Positions 16,797 to 25,447 of a DNA stretch of 49,279 bases are shown here, piece after piece (the stretch's first letter is position 1; each line of letters starts with the position of its first letter). Location: the NCBI RefSeq assembly GCF_013177735.1, contig NZ_WOEZ01000230.1:1-49279 (forward strand), read 5' to 3'. This DNA is from Paraburkholderia elongata. Lineage in GTDB: Bacteria > Pseudomonadota > Gammaproteobacteria > Burkholderiales > Burkholderiaceae. Under the pieces are notes generated by a model. The model made no database searches, had not been told where the DNA came from, and saw only the letters and a program-made list of their open reading frames with translations. The translations under genes were made by a program, and so were the position numbers.

Positions 16797-17900
16797 TCAG
16801 GCCTGGTCGCCTGCGGAATTGCTCGCTGCGTCGGCTGGCTTACCTGCCGACGCAGCATTTTCGAGCGCCTTGATACGGTCACGAAGTTTGTCGATGTTAC
16901 GCAGCAAAGCGGCGCTTTTGTTCCAGTCCGCATGATTCACTGCCGGGAACGCGCTGGTGTAGATGCCTGGCTTCAACAACGACTTCGACACGCCGGACTT
17001 CGCCGTGACGATCACATAGTCTGCCAGCGTCACGTGACCGGCAATCCCGACCGCGCCGCCGATCATGCAGTGACGGCCGATCGTGGTGCTGCCCGCGATG
17101 CCCGCGCAACCTGCAATCACCGTATAGGCGCCGACCTTGCAGTTGTGGCCGATCTGCACGAGGTTGTCGATTTTCACGCACTCTTCGATGATCGTGTCGG
17201 CCATGGCGCCACGGTCGATGGTGGTGTTCGCACCGATTTCGACGTCTGCCGCGATCGACACACCGCCGACCTGCGGAATCTTCACCCAACTGCCGGTACG
17301 CGCATCGCCAACGCCCACGAAATCCGGCGCGAAGCCAAAACCGTCCGAACCGATCACCCCGCCCGCGTGCACGATCACGCGCTCGCCGAGCTTGCAGCCG
17401 TGGTACACCGCGACATTCGGATACAGATGCGAGCCCGCGCCGATCCGCGTGCCGCGGCCGATCACCACGTTGGCGTCCAGCCGCACGTTTTCGCCGATCA
17501 CCGCGCCCGCTTCCACCGTGACGTTCGGGCCGATCACCGCGCTCGCGGCAATTTGCGCGGACGGGTCGATGGTTGCGCTCGGATGAACGCCCGCCACCGG
17601 CTTCGGCGCGGCCATGTCGATGAAGGTCTGCGCGACGCGCGCGAAGTAAGCGTACGGATTCGGCGTGACGATGAAGTTACGACCCTCGCTGGAGTTCAGC
17701 TTGGCGAGGTCGTCGGCGTTGATCAACACCGCGCCCGCACGGGTTGTCTCGACCTGCGACAGATACTTCGGATTAGCGAGGAACGCCAACTGGTCGGGGC
17801 CTGCCTGGTCGAGCGGCGCCAGACTGCCGACGCGCTGCGAACCGTCTCCGACAACTTCACCGCCGAACCGTTGGACGATGTCCTCGAGCGTAAATGCCAT
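16797..17900 (-). CDS. lpxD: UDP-3-O-(3-hydroxyacyl)glucosamine N-acyltransferase
   Basis: LpxD adds the second, amide-linked hydroxyacyl chain in lipid A synthesis. The 367-residue protein begins with the uridine-binding domain (MAFTLEDIVQRFGGEVVGDG). It continues as a left-handed beta-helix of hexapeptide repeats (about 95-300), including the catalytic histidine in QIGHNCKVGAYT. A helical tail rich in Ala (KALENAASAGKPADAAS) ends it, slightly longer than the E. coli enzyme. It lies between skp and fabZ. The 5' flank contains two tandem hairpin repeats that would be part of the transcript. Confidence 0.97.
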   Translation of the reverse strand: MAFTLEDIVQRFGGEVVGDGSQRVGSLAPLDQAGPDQLAFLANPKYLSQVETTRAGAVLINADDLAKLNSSEGRNFIVTPNPYAYFARVAQTFIDMAAPKPVAGVHPSATIDPSAQIAASAVIGPNVTVEAGAVIGENVRLDANVVIGRGTRIGAGSHLYPNVAVYHGCKLGERVIVHAGGVIGSDGFGFAPDFVGVGDARTGSWVKIPQVGGVSIAADVEIGANTTIDRGAMADTIIEECVKIDNLVQIGHNCKVGAYTVIAGCAGIAGSTTIGRHCMIGGAVGIAGHVTLADYVIVTAKSGVSKSLLKPGIYTSAFPAVNHADWNKSAALLRNIDKLRDRIKALENAASAGKPADAASNSAGDQA

Positions 17901-17918
17901 GCCTATCCTGTCTCCTGT

Positions 17919-18012
17919 GTCGACCAGAGTTAGCGCTTCAGCGCTTACTCTGGTCCCATGCAGAGCATGTCGATCGGAGTTGGTGCTTCAGCACTTACTC
18001 CGATCCCATGCA
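17919..18012. repeat. Two tandem hairpin repeats between skp and lpxD
   Basis: Two 44-base units start at 17919 and 17969 (50-base period). Each has the form GTCGA-stem-TTCAGC-stem-CCCATGCA. Unit 1 pairs ACCAGAGT with ACTCTGGT and AGCGCT with AGCGCT. Unit 2 pairs GATCGGAGT with ACTCCGATC and GGTGCT with AGCACT. Where the units differ, most changes keep the pairing, so the fold rather than the sequence is maintained. This looks like a REP/BIME-type intergenic element; similar units occur, from memory, in related genomes. There is no U tract, so simple termination is unlikely; mRNA stabilisation or processing is possible. Confidence 0.85.
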
Positions 18013-18093
18013 AGATGGTTGCTGCAAAATCAGTCCAACTTGTCAGTTCTACGGCCCCGTGCTGCGATCCTGCGGCCGGCGCAGCGTGCGCGT

Positions 18094-18630
18094 TCAGTTG
18101 CCCGAGGCCGCAAGAGCCTTGAGCACCTGATCGGTAATGTCGATGCGCGGGCTCACATACACCGCTTCCTGAACGATCAGGTCGTAGTGCTGCTGCTCGG
18201 CGATCTGCTTGATCACCTTGTTGGCCCGGTCGAGCACCGCCGCCAGCTCTTCGTTGCGCCGCTGGTTCAGGTCTTCGCGAAACTCGCGTTGTTTGCGCTG
18301 GAAGTCCGTATCCAGTTGCGACAGATCGCGCTGCTTCTGCGCGCGATCGCCGGCCGACATCGACGCGCCGTTCTTGTCGAGCGAGTCGGACATCGACTTC
18401 AGCTTCTGCGCCATATCGGCCAGATCCTTGTCGCGCTTGGCGAACTCCGCCTCGAGCTTGACCTGTGCAGCCTTTGCGGCAGCCGATTCACGCAGGATAC
18501 GGTCCGAATTCACCGCAGCGATCCTGGCTTCCTGCGCGTGCGCTACTCCCGCTACGCCGACACCCAGCGTCATTGCCAGCGCAAACGCACACGCCACACG
18601 TTTCGAAAACATACCGGTTAGCAAAGTCAT
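18094..18630 (-). CDS. skp: Periplasmic chaperone Skp/OmpH
   Basis: Skp is a trimeric jellyfish-shaped chaperone that keeps outer-membrane proteins soluble on their way to BamA. The product (176-178 residues) has a signal peptide (KRVACAFALAMTLGVGVAGVAHAQ, cleavage after AHA). The conserved strand RIAAVNSDRILRES follows, then a long coiled coil (AAKAAQVKLEAEFAKRDKDL, DFQRKQREFREDLNQRRNEE) and the C-terminal YDLIVQEAVYVSPRIDITDQ. Start choice is uncertain. The ATG at 18630 directly abuts GAGAGG, whereas a TTG at 18624 has that sequence six bases upstream and may be the true start. It lies directly after bamA, its partner. Confidence 0.93.
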   Translation of the reverse strand: MTLLTGMFSKRVACAFALAMTLGVGVAGVAHAQEARIAAVNSDRILRESAAAKAAQVKLEAEFAKRDKDLADMAQKLKSMSDSLDKNGASMSAGDRAQKQRDLSQLDTDFQRKQREFREDLNQRRNEELAAVLDRANKVIKQIAEQQHYDLIVQEAVYVSPRIDITDQVLKALAASGN

Positions 18631-18722
18631 CCTCTCGATACTGTAGTTTGGCCGGGCCCGCCACCGGGAGCCGCTCGCGGACGGACCGCCCGACGGCGGA
18701 TCGCCGGCCGCCGGCCGCCGGA

Positions 18723-21026
18723 TCAGAATGCCGTCCCGATCTGGAACTGGAACTTCTGATACTGGTCGCCGGTGTGCTTCGTGAGCGGGAAGCCCAAGCT
18801 GAGCTTGAGCGGGCCGATCGGCGAGATCCACGCGAGACCGACACCATAGCCGTAACGCAGGCCGTTCGCGCCGATGCTGTTGCCCTCGGTACCCCACACG
18901 TTACCGGCGTCGAGGAACGTGAAGACACGCAACGTACGGTCGTAGCCCGTGCCCGGCAGCGGGAACGTCAATTCGACGTTACCCACCAGCAGCTTCGAGC
19001 CGCCGATCGGGTCGTTCGTCTTCGCGTCACGCGGACCCAGCGAGCTCGGCTCGTAGCCCCGCACCGAACCGATACCGCCCGCGTAGTAATTCTTGAAAAT
19101 CGGGTATGGCTTGCCGCCGAGGCCGTTACCGTAACCGCCCTGGAAGTTGAAGCCCAGCACGAAGCCGCGCGCAAACGAATAATAGTACTGCGCGTTGATG
19201 TCGGCCTTGTAGTACTGCGTGCCGCCGATCGGCGTGCCGTATTCGGCGTTCGCCTGCGTGAAGTAACCGCGGCTCGGCACCAGTGCGCTGTCACGCGCGT
19301 CGCGCGACCAGCCCACCGTGATCGGCACGTTGTTCGACACACGGCCGAACTCGTGCACGTAGTCGATATAGCTTTGCGGCGTATTCGCGTCGATATCCAG
19401 TTGGTTCTGCTCGAGGCCGGCACCGAAGTACACCGTGTCGACTTCGGAGAACGGAATACCGAACTTCAGGTCACCACCGATCGTGACGATCTTGAAGCTC
19501 GAATCCGTCGAGTAGTACAGCGGCTGGTACGTACGGTAGTAGACGTCGGTAATCCGCTTGATGCCGTCGACGGTGAAGTACGGGTCGACCTGCGTGACCG
19601 TCAAGGTACGGTACGTCTTGGCGGTATTCACGTTCACCGCGAGACTCGTACCCGAACCGAACACGTTGTCCTGCGACACGCCCGCGGAAAGCACCACCTT
19701 GTCGGTCGACGAGAAGCCCGCGCCCAGCGTGATCGCGCCGGTCGGCTTTTCGGCCACCTTGACGTCCACATCGACCTGGTCCGGCGTGCCTTCGACCGGC
19801 ACCGTGGTTACGTCGACGTCGGTAAAGTAGCCGAGACGGTTGATCCGGTCTTTCGACAGCGCGAGACGGTTCGAATCGAACCACGAGCTTTCGAGCTGGC
19901 GCATTTCGCGGCGCACGACTTCGTCGCGAGTCCGCGTGTTGCCGACCACGTTGATGCGGCGCACGTACACGCGGCGGCTCGGGTCCACTTGCAGCGTCAG
20001 GTCGACCTTGTGGTGTTCCTGATCGATCTGCGGCTGCGCGTTGACGGTGGCGAACGCATAGCCATATTCGCCCAGCTTGTCGACAATCGCCTTGGTGGTG
20101 GCTTGCAGCTTTTCAGCCGAGAAGCGGTCACCCGGTTTGATCTTGATGAGCTTGGCCAGCTCCGGCTCGCGATCGAGCAGGTTACCGGCCAGCTTGATGC
20201 TGTTGATCGTGTACGGCTCGCCTTCGTGCAGCGTGACCGTCAGATACATGTCCTTCTTGTCCGGCGTGATCGACACCTGAGTCGACTCGATGTTGAACTC
20301 GAGGTAGCCGCGATTCAGGTAATACGAGCGGACGTTTTCGAGGTCGCCGGTGAGCTTGTCTTTCGCGTACAGGTCGTTCTTGGTGTACCACGAGAACCAG
20401 TTCGGCGTGGACAGTTGCATTTCGTCGCGCAGCGTACCCGTGCTGAACGCCTTGTTGCCGATGAAGTTGATCTGGCGGATCTTCGCGCTCGGACCTTCAG
20501 CCACCGAGAACAGCACCGACACGCGATTGCGGTCGATCGGCGTGATCGTGGTGGTGACTTCGGCGGCATAGTAGCCACGCGTCAGGTACTGGCGCTTCAG
20601 TTCCTGCTCGGCCTTGTCGACGAGTGCCTTGTCGTAGTAACGGCCTTGCGACAAACCGACCGCGCGCAGCGCCTTGGTCAGGTTGTCCTTGTCGAACTCG
20701 TGAATGCCGGAGAAGTCGATCGTGCCGATGGCCGGACGCTCCAGCACCTGCACGATGACGACATTGCCTTCGGTCGCGATCTTGACGTCGTTGAAGAAGC
20801 CCGTGGCGTACAGCGCGCGAATGGCTTCAGAAGCCTTGTCGTCGCTAAAGGTGTCGCCCTGCTTGATGGGCAGGTACGCGAACACGGTACCGGGTTCGAC
20901 GCGTTGCAATCCCTCGATCCGGATGTCTTGCACCACGAAGGGCGTCGTTGCGTGAGCAACCAGCCCATGCGCGGCGAATGCCGCGGCTATAACCGTCTTT
21001 GGAACAAAGCGATGAGGTTTAAACAA
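18723..21026 (-). CDS. bamA: Outer membrane protein assembly factor BamA
   Basis: BamA is the central channel of the BAM complex that inserts beta-barrel proteins into the outer membrane. The 767-residue protein has a signal peptide (about 1-26), then five POTRA domains (about 27-350; the first begins PFVVQDIRIEGLQRVEPGTV). A 16-strand barrel completes it, with the VRGYEPSSLGPR motif of loop 6. It ends in the outer-membrane signature with terminal phenylalanine (FQFQIGTAF). It is flanked by rseP, which controls the envelope stress response, and by skp. Length and motifs are normal for Burkholderiaceae. Confidence 0.98.
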   Translation of the reverse strand: MFKPHRFVPKTVIAAAFAAHGLVAHATTPFVVQDIRIEGLQRVEPGTVFAYLPIKQGDTFSDDKASEAIRALYATGFFNDVKIATEGNVVIVQVLERPAIGTIDFSGIHEFDKDNLTKALRAVGLSQGRYYDKALVDKAEQELKRQYLTRGYYAAEVTTTITPIDRNRVSVLFSVAEGPSAKIRQINFIGNKAFSTGTLRDEMQLSTPNWFSWYTKNDLYAKDKLTGDLENVRSYYLNRGYLEFNIESTQVSITPDKKDMYLTVTLHEGEPYTINSIKLAGNLLDREPELAKLIKIKPGDRFSAEKLQATTKAIVDKLGEYGYAFATVNAQPQIDQEHHKVDLTLQVDPSRRVYVRRINVVGNTRTRDEVVRREMRQLESSWFDSNRLALSKDRINRLGYFTDVDVTTVPVEGTPDQVDVDVKVAEKPTGAITLGAGFSSTDKVVLSAGVSQDNVFGSGTSLAVNVNTAKTYRTLTVTQVDPYFTVDGIKRITDVYYRTYQPLYYSTDSSFKIVTIGGDLKFGIPFSEVDTVYFGAGLEQNQLDIDANTPQSYIDYVHEFGRVSNNVPITVGWSRDARDSALVPSRGYFTQANAEYGTPIGGTQYYKADINAQYYYSFARGFVLGFNFQGGYGNGLGGKPYPIFKNYYAGGIGSVRGYEPSSLGPRDAKTNDPIGGSKLLVGNVELTFPLPGTGYDRTLRVFTFLDAGNVWGTEGNSIGANGLRYGYGVGLAWISPIGPLKLSLGFPLTKHTGDQYQKFQFQIGTAF

Positions 21027-21093
21027 CGTGCTTCCCCAGTGTGTATAGCTGCATCAGGTCAGACGGTCGCCATCGTGAACGCCGCCAGACACT

Positions 21094-22479
21094 TTAAAAA
21101 TGGATTAAACGAGCCAGATCGTTGAACAGCGCAATCGCCGATAACGCGACGATGCAGGCGAGACCCGCCCTCTGAAAAACGAGTTGCCAGCGATCAGAGA
21201 CAACTTTGCCGGTTGCAGCTTCAACCAAATAATATAACAGATGACCCCCGTCCAATACCGGAATTGGTAACAGGTTCAGTACGCCGAGGCTAATACTGAC
21301 AAGGGCCAGGAACGACAGGAATGCAGAAGGACCTAAACGTGCGCTCTTTCCTGCGTAATCGGCGATCGTGACAGGACCGGAAAGATTCTTTAACGAAGCC
21401 TCGCCGACGATCATTCGCCCGAACATGCGCACTGAATAAACAGCAAGATCCCACGTACGGCGCGCGCCCAGTTGCAGACTTTCGAGCGGCCCATAACGCA
21501 CGTCGATCGACGGCACCTGGGTGGCGATTTCCGCACCAATACGACCGATCTGCTGACCCGTTGCGTCATCACGCTGCGACTGAGGGACGATGCGAACGTC
21601 TTCCAGCTTGCCCGCCGCTTGCCCACCACGCTCTACCTGCAGCATCACGGGCACACCGGCGTGCGATTTTACATAAGCGATGAAGGCCGTGGCATTGTCG
21701 GTAGGAACACCGTTGACCGCGCGCAGACGGTCACCCACTGCGAGGCCTGCCTTTTGCGCTGCGCTATCCGGCTGCACACCCGCGACCGTCAGCTTGCCAC
21801 CGCCCGGCTCGAAGCCGAGATGCGACATAAAGTCGTCGTCGACGTCTTTCTCGGTGATACCGCGCAGATCCAACTGGAAATCCGAGGTGCCGTGGGCATC
21901 TTTCGCGCTCAGCACGACGCGCTTGTGATCGAATGCCGCGCCCAGCAGCTTCCAGCGCAGGTCGGACCAGGAGCGCACGTGCTCGGATTCGCCGGCGTTC
22001 TCGGCACGCACGGCGACGATGGTTTCGCCGCCGTCGAAACCGGCCAACGCCGCCGGCGTATTTGGAGCAGGCGCCGCAACCACAGCCGCCGGCTCTGTCA
22101 CGCCGGTAGCGAACACGAGCGCGAACAGCACGATGGCGAGCAGGAAGTTCGCGACCGGACCGGCCGCGACAATCGCGATACGGCGCCACACCGACTGCCG
22201 GTTGAACGCATACGGCAAGGCTTCAACCGGAATCGGCGCACCGCCGGTCTCGCGCTCGTCGAGCATCTTCACGTAGCCGCCCAACGGCAGCGCGGCAATC
22301 GTCCATTCGGTGCCCGTCTTCGGGCTCACCCATTGGAACAGCGGCTTGCCGAAGCCGATCGAAAAACGCAATACCTTGACGCCGCACAAACGCGCCACAC
22401 TGTAATGCCCGTACTCGTGGACGACCACAAGTACGCCAATCGCGACCGCGAAGGCAAGCAGCTCGATCAGCAGATTCAT
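21094..22479 (-). CDS. rseP: RIP zinc metalloprotease RseP
   Basis: RseP is an inner-membrane site-2 protease. In E. coli it cleaves anti-sigma factor RseA to release sigma E when outer-membrane assembly fails, and it also clears signal peptide remnants. The 461-residue protein has the zinc motif HEYGH at 21-25 in the first helix. Two PDZ-like domains lie in the periplasmic part (around QPDSAAQKAGLAVGDRLRAV). The second metal-binding motif LNLLPIPVLDGGH is near the C-terminal helices. I chose the ATG giving MNLLIELLAFAVAIG; the upstream in-frame extension overlaps dxr and lacks hydrophobicity. Seven bases separate it from dxr. Confidence 0.97.
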   Translation of the reverse strand: MNLLIELLAFAVAIGVLVVVHEYGHYSVARLCGVKVLRFSIGFGKPLFQWVSPKTGTEWTIAALPLGGYVKMLDERETGGAPIPVEALPYAFNRQSVWRRIAIVAAGPVANFLLAIVLFALVFATGVTEPAAVVAAPAPNTPAALAGFDGGETIVAVRAENAGESEHVRSWSDLRWKLLGAAFDHKRVVLSAKDAHGTSDFQLDLRGITEKDVDDDFMSHLGFEPGGGKLTVAGVQPDSAAQKAGLAVGDRLRAVNGVPTDNATAFIAYVKSHAGVPVMLQVERGGQAAGKLEDVRIVPQSQRDDATGQQIGRIGAEIATQVPSIDVRYGPLESLQLGARRTWDLAVYSVRMFGRMIVGEASLKNLSGPVTIADYAGKSARLGPSAFLSFLALVSISLGVLNLLPIPVLDGGHLLYYLVEAATGKVVSDRWQLVFQRAGLACIVALSAIALFNDLARLIHF

Positions 22480-22486
22480 AGGCGCC

Positions 22487-23692
22487 TCACTGGACGGCGC
22501 GTTCCGTGCGACGGGCGCCGTCCGGCAGACGCACGATGAAGTCTGCAGCGGCGCGACGCGCGGCGGCGTCGGCTTCAATCACGTCTTCGAGCGCGTGCGC
22601 GCTGCGGTTCGGCAGCGCGTTGAGTACGGCGTCGACAACCTGAGCGATCGCCATGAAACCGATCTGGCGCGACAGGAACGCTTCAACAGCGATTTCGTTC
22701 GCGGCATTCAGGGCCGCGCTCGCCAACCCACCCTCGGCCAGCGCCTTCACGGCAAGCGCGAGACACGGGAAGCGTGTGTAATCCGGCTTTTCGAACGAGA
22801 GCGACGCGACCTGCAGCAGATCGAGTTGCGCCACGCCCGAATCGACGCGATCCGGAAACGCCAGCGCATGCGCGATCGGCGTGCGCATGTCGGGATTGCC
22901 CAGTTGCGCAAGCACCGAGCCGTCGGCATACGACACCATCGAATGAATCACGCTTTGCGGATGAATCAGCACGTCGATGCGCTCGCCCGGCAGATTGAAG
23001 AGCCAGTGTGCCTCGATCACTTCGAGGCCTTTGTTCATCATCGTGGCCGAGTCGACCGAAATCTTACGGCCCATGACCCAGTTCGGATGCTTGCAGGCTT
23101 CGTCAGGCGTGACGTCGACCAGCGTGGCCGGTTCGCGCGTCCGGAACGGACCGCCGGACGCGGTCAGGATGATCTTCGAAACACCGCCGTGCAGTGCGGC
23201 TTCGCGCGGCAGGCATTGGAATATTGCGTTGTGTTCGCTGTCGACCGGCAGCAGCACGGCGCCGTTGTCACGCACCGCGTCCATGAAGATCGCGCCGGAC
23301 ATCACCAGCGCTTCCTTGTTGGCGAGCAGAATGCGCTTGCCGGCGCGCGCGGCGGCGAGACTCGGCGCGAGGCCTGCCGCGCCGACGATCGCCGCCACCA
23401 CCGTATCGCAGCCATCGCTCTTCGACACGTCGACGAGCGCTTGCGGCCCATACGAGACTTCGGTCTTGCAGCCCGCTTCGCGCAGTTTCGCCGCGACGCG
23501 CGCGGCGGTATCGGCATCGCCGACTACCGCGACTTCAGGCTTAAAGCGCAGGCATTGCTCGACGAGCTTGTCGCCGTTGCGATGCGCCGTGAGCGCGTAA
23601 ATCGAAAAGCGCTCGGGATGACGCGCGACGACGTCGAGCGTGCTGTCTCCAATCGAGCCCGTGGAACCGAGCAGTGTCAGACTTTTTTGCAT
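22487..23692 (-). CDS. dxr: 1-deoxy-D-xylulose 5-phosphate reductoisomerase
   Basis: Dxr (IspC) converts DXP to 2-C-methylerythritol 4-phosphate with NADPH, the committed step of the non-mevalonate isoprenoid pathway. The 401-residue protein has the NADPH-binding GSTGSIGDS motif at 9-17, and LANKEALVMSG and PVDSEHNAIFQCL for metal and substrate binding. GGPFRTREP and NKGLEVIEAHWLF complete the active site. I chose the ATG giving MQKSLTLLGSTGSIG. Its product feeds undecaprenyl phosphate made by UppS, encoded in the same cluster. Confidence 0.98.
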   Translation of the reverse strand: MQKSLTLLGSTGSIGDSTLDVVARHPERFSIYALTAHRNGDKLVEQCLRFKPEVAVVGDADTAARVAAKLREAGCKTEVSYGPQALVDVSKSDGCDTVVAAIVGAAGLAPSLAAARAGKRILLANKEALVMSGAIFMDAVRDNGAVLLPVDSEHNAIFQCLPREAALHGGVSKIILTASGGPFRTREPATLVDVTPDEACKHPNWVMGRKISVDSATMMNKGLEVIEAHWLFNLPGERIDVLIHPQSVIHSMVSYADGSVLAQLGNPDMRTPIAHALAFPDRVDSGVAQLDLLQVASLSFEKPDYTRFPCLALAVKALAEGGLASAALNAANEIAVEAFLSRQIGFMAIAQVVDAVLNALPNRSAHALEDVIEADAAARRAAADFIVRLPDGARRTERAVQ

Positions 23693-23702
23693 ATCTCTTT
23701 CT

Positions 23703-24524
23703 CTAGCCGAGCAGCAGCATGGCAAGCGGCAGCACCGGCAACAATGCGTCGATGCGGTCGAGTACGCCACCGTGCCCAGGCAACAGGCCGCTTGAATCTT
23801 TCACTCCGGCCTGACGTTTCATCATCGATTCGAACAGGTCGCCCGCCACGCTGAATGCCACCAGCAGGGTCAGTGCGAGCAGTGTACGTACGGCGCCCAA
23901 TTGCGCCAGCAGCGCAGAATACAGGGTCGGCTCGAACGCATGCAAAAAGACCGCCGCCGCGGCGACGATCATCACGGCCAGCCAGCCGCCGATCGCGCCC
24001 TCCCAGGTCTTACCCGGGCTGATGGCGGGCGCCAGCTTGTGTTTCCCGAAAGCCTTTCCAGAGAAGTATGCGCCGATATCCGCCAGCCACACCAACAGCA
24101 GCAGCGACAGCACGAACGGCACGCCCTTCATGCGCGCGGCGACGAGAGCATGCCAGCACGCGACGAATACCACAATGCCGGCGAGGAATAGAAAAGCGCG
24201 CCAGACCCCTTGCGCGAGGGTCGGCTTGCGCAGAAGCACGTACGGCCCCGCAATCACCCAGAAAATAGCGGCCGCCTGAAAGAGCGGCCGGGGCTCCTCG
24301 ACGCCGGTACCGAGACGTGTGCTCACGACCAGCGCAACGGCGGCCACCAGCGCGTAAATGACCGGGCCCGCGCCGCCGAGCTTCAGCAGGCGCGCCCATT
24401 CCCACGCCGCGAACACGACGACGAAGGCGATCAGCGCGCCGAACGCGCCCACCGGCGCGAACAACGTGACCGGCAGGAAGATCGCCAGCAGGATGATCGC
24501 CGTGATGACACGGGTTTTTAGCAT
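23703..24524 (-). CDS. cdsA: Phosphatidate cytidylyltransferase
   Basis: CdsA makes CDP-diacylglycerol from CTP and phosphatidate, the branch point to all membrane phospholipids. The 273-residue integral membrane protein has about eight hydrophobic segments. The family signature follows SPGKTWEGAIGG (about 170-181), and the end holds the metal-binding DLFESMMKRQAGVKDSS and LPGHGGVLDRIDALLP motifs. Its start overlaps the uppS stop by seven bases, and dxr follows after ten, so expression is coupled. Confidence 0.97.
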   Translation of the reverse strand: MLKTRVITAIILLAIFLPVTLFAPVGAFGALIAFVVVFAAWEWARLLKLGGAGPVIYALVAAVALVVSTRLGTGVEEPRPLFQAAAIFWVIAGPYVLLRKPTLAQGVWRAFLFLAGIVVFVACWHALVAARMKGVPFVLSLLLLVWLADIGAYFSGKAFGKHKLAPAISPGKTWEGAIGGWLAVMIVAAAAVFLHAFEPTLYSALLAQLGAVRTLLALTLLVAFSVAGDLFESMMKRQAGVKDSSGLLPGHGGVLDRIDALLPVLPLAMLLLG

Positions 24525-25300
24525 GGAAGCGAATCGACGTTTTGCGATTGCGGCTCGAGTTGAGCACTGGTGCGGCCGAAGCGGCGCTCACGCTCCGCGT
24601 AGGAGGCGATAGCGTGGCCGAGCGCGTCGGCGTCGAAATCCGGCCAGAACGTGTCGGTGAAGTAGAACTCGGTGTAGGCGAGTTGCCAGAGCAGGAAGTT
24701 GCTGACGCGGCGCTCGCCGCCGGTGCGGATAAAGAGATCCGGCTCCGGCGCATAGGCCATCGACAGGTGTTCGGCGAACGAGTCCTCGTTCACCTCGACC
24801 GCCTTGCCCGCCAGCGCCGATTGCTCGGCGAGCTTGCGGGTGGCCTGCATGATGTCCCAGCGACCGCCGTAATTGGCGGCAATGGTGAGCGTGAGACGGG
24901 TGTTGCGCGCGGTTTTGGTTTCCGCGCGCTTGATCAGGTCGCGAATGCGCGTATCGAATCGGGACAGATCGCCGACCACGCGCAGACGGATGCCGTTCGC
25001 GTGCAACTTGCCGATCTCGCGCTCCAGCGCGGTGACGAACAGGCGCATCAGGAACGACACTTCGTCGTTCGGGCGGCGCCAGTTTTCCGAGCTGAAGGCA
25101 AAGAGCGTCAGGTATTCGACGCCCTGCCGGGCGCAGGCCTCGACGGCCGCACGCACCGCGTCGACGCCGCGCGTATGGCCGGCCACGCGCGGCAAACGGC
25201 GCTGGGTCGCCCAACGGCCGTTGCCGTCCATGATGATCGCGATATGTCGCGGCACCGCGGCGACATCAGGCACGCGCACGGTTGAGCTGGTGTAGGTCAT
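24518..25300 (-). CDS. uppS: Undecaprenyl diphosphate synthase
   Basis: UppS (IspU) adds eight isopentenyl units in cis to farnesyl diphosphate, making the C55 carrier lipid for peptidoglycan and O-antigen. The 260-residue protein carries the catalytic Asp25 in IAIIMDGNGRWA, followed by AGHTRGVDAVR. It also has LTLFAFSSENWRRP and the C-terminal DLFIRTGGERRVSNFLLWQL. I chose the ATG giving MTYTSSTVRVPD; a longer in-frame extension upstream is read through an intergenic repeat and lacks family similarity. It overlaps cdsA by seven bases. Confidence 0.97.
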   Translation of the reverse strand: MTYTSSTVRVPDVAAVPRHIAIIMDGNGRWATQRRLPRVAGHTRGVDAVRAAVEACARQGVEYLTLFAFSSENWRRPNDEVSFLMRLFVTALEREIGKLHANGIRLRVVGDLSRFDTRIRDLIKRAETKTARNTRLTLTIAANYGGRWDIMQATRKLAEQSALAGKAVEVNEDSFAEHLSMAYAPEPDLFIRTGGERRVSNFLLWQLAYTEFYFTDTFWPDFDADALGHAIASYAERERRFGRTSAQLEPQSQNVDSLPC

Positions 25301-25352
25301 GGCCGTCGGGACAGTGACTGCAAAAAAAGAAGTGGAAACCCTGAAAATACTG

Positions 25353-25436
25353 AGTGCCCCCAAACCTGGTGCTTCGCACCAGGCCCCCCCCCCGAGGGGG
25401 CAAGAAAACTTGGGGCGGCCCGGCGTTTTCTTGGGA
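25353..25436. repeat. Mosaic palindromic element between frr and uppS
   Basis: Three dyads lie side by side. CCTGGTGC-TTC-GCACCAGG (25365-25383) is a perfect 8-bp hairpin. A ten-C run next to GAGGGGG can form a C5/G5 stem (about 25389-25400). CAAGAAAAC (25401-25409) is the exact reverse complement of GTTTTCTTG (25425-25433). Together they fill most of the 147-base gap between frr and uppS. From memory, similar sequence recurs in intergenic regions of Burkholderiaceae, so it is probably a REP-like repeat; copy number cannot be seen here. The ten-C tract is a candidate for slippage. Confidence 0.8.
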
Positions 25437-25447
25437 GCCAACCGGCC

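Noticed and set aside
18465..21125. A long plus-strand open frame opposite bamA and skp (over 880 codons)
   Set aside because: It is an antisense shadow, Arg- and Asp-rich with no domain, while BamA and Skp show signal peptides and full motifs on the minus strand.
21094..22578. A longer RseP start upstream of the chosen ATG
   Set aside because: The extra 33 residues overlap the dxr coding end, contain several Cys and Pro and lack the membrane pattern; the family begins at MNLLIELLAF.
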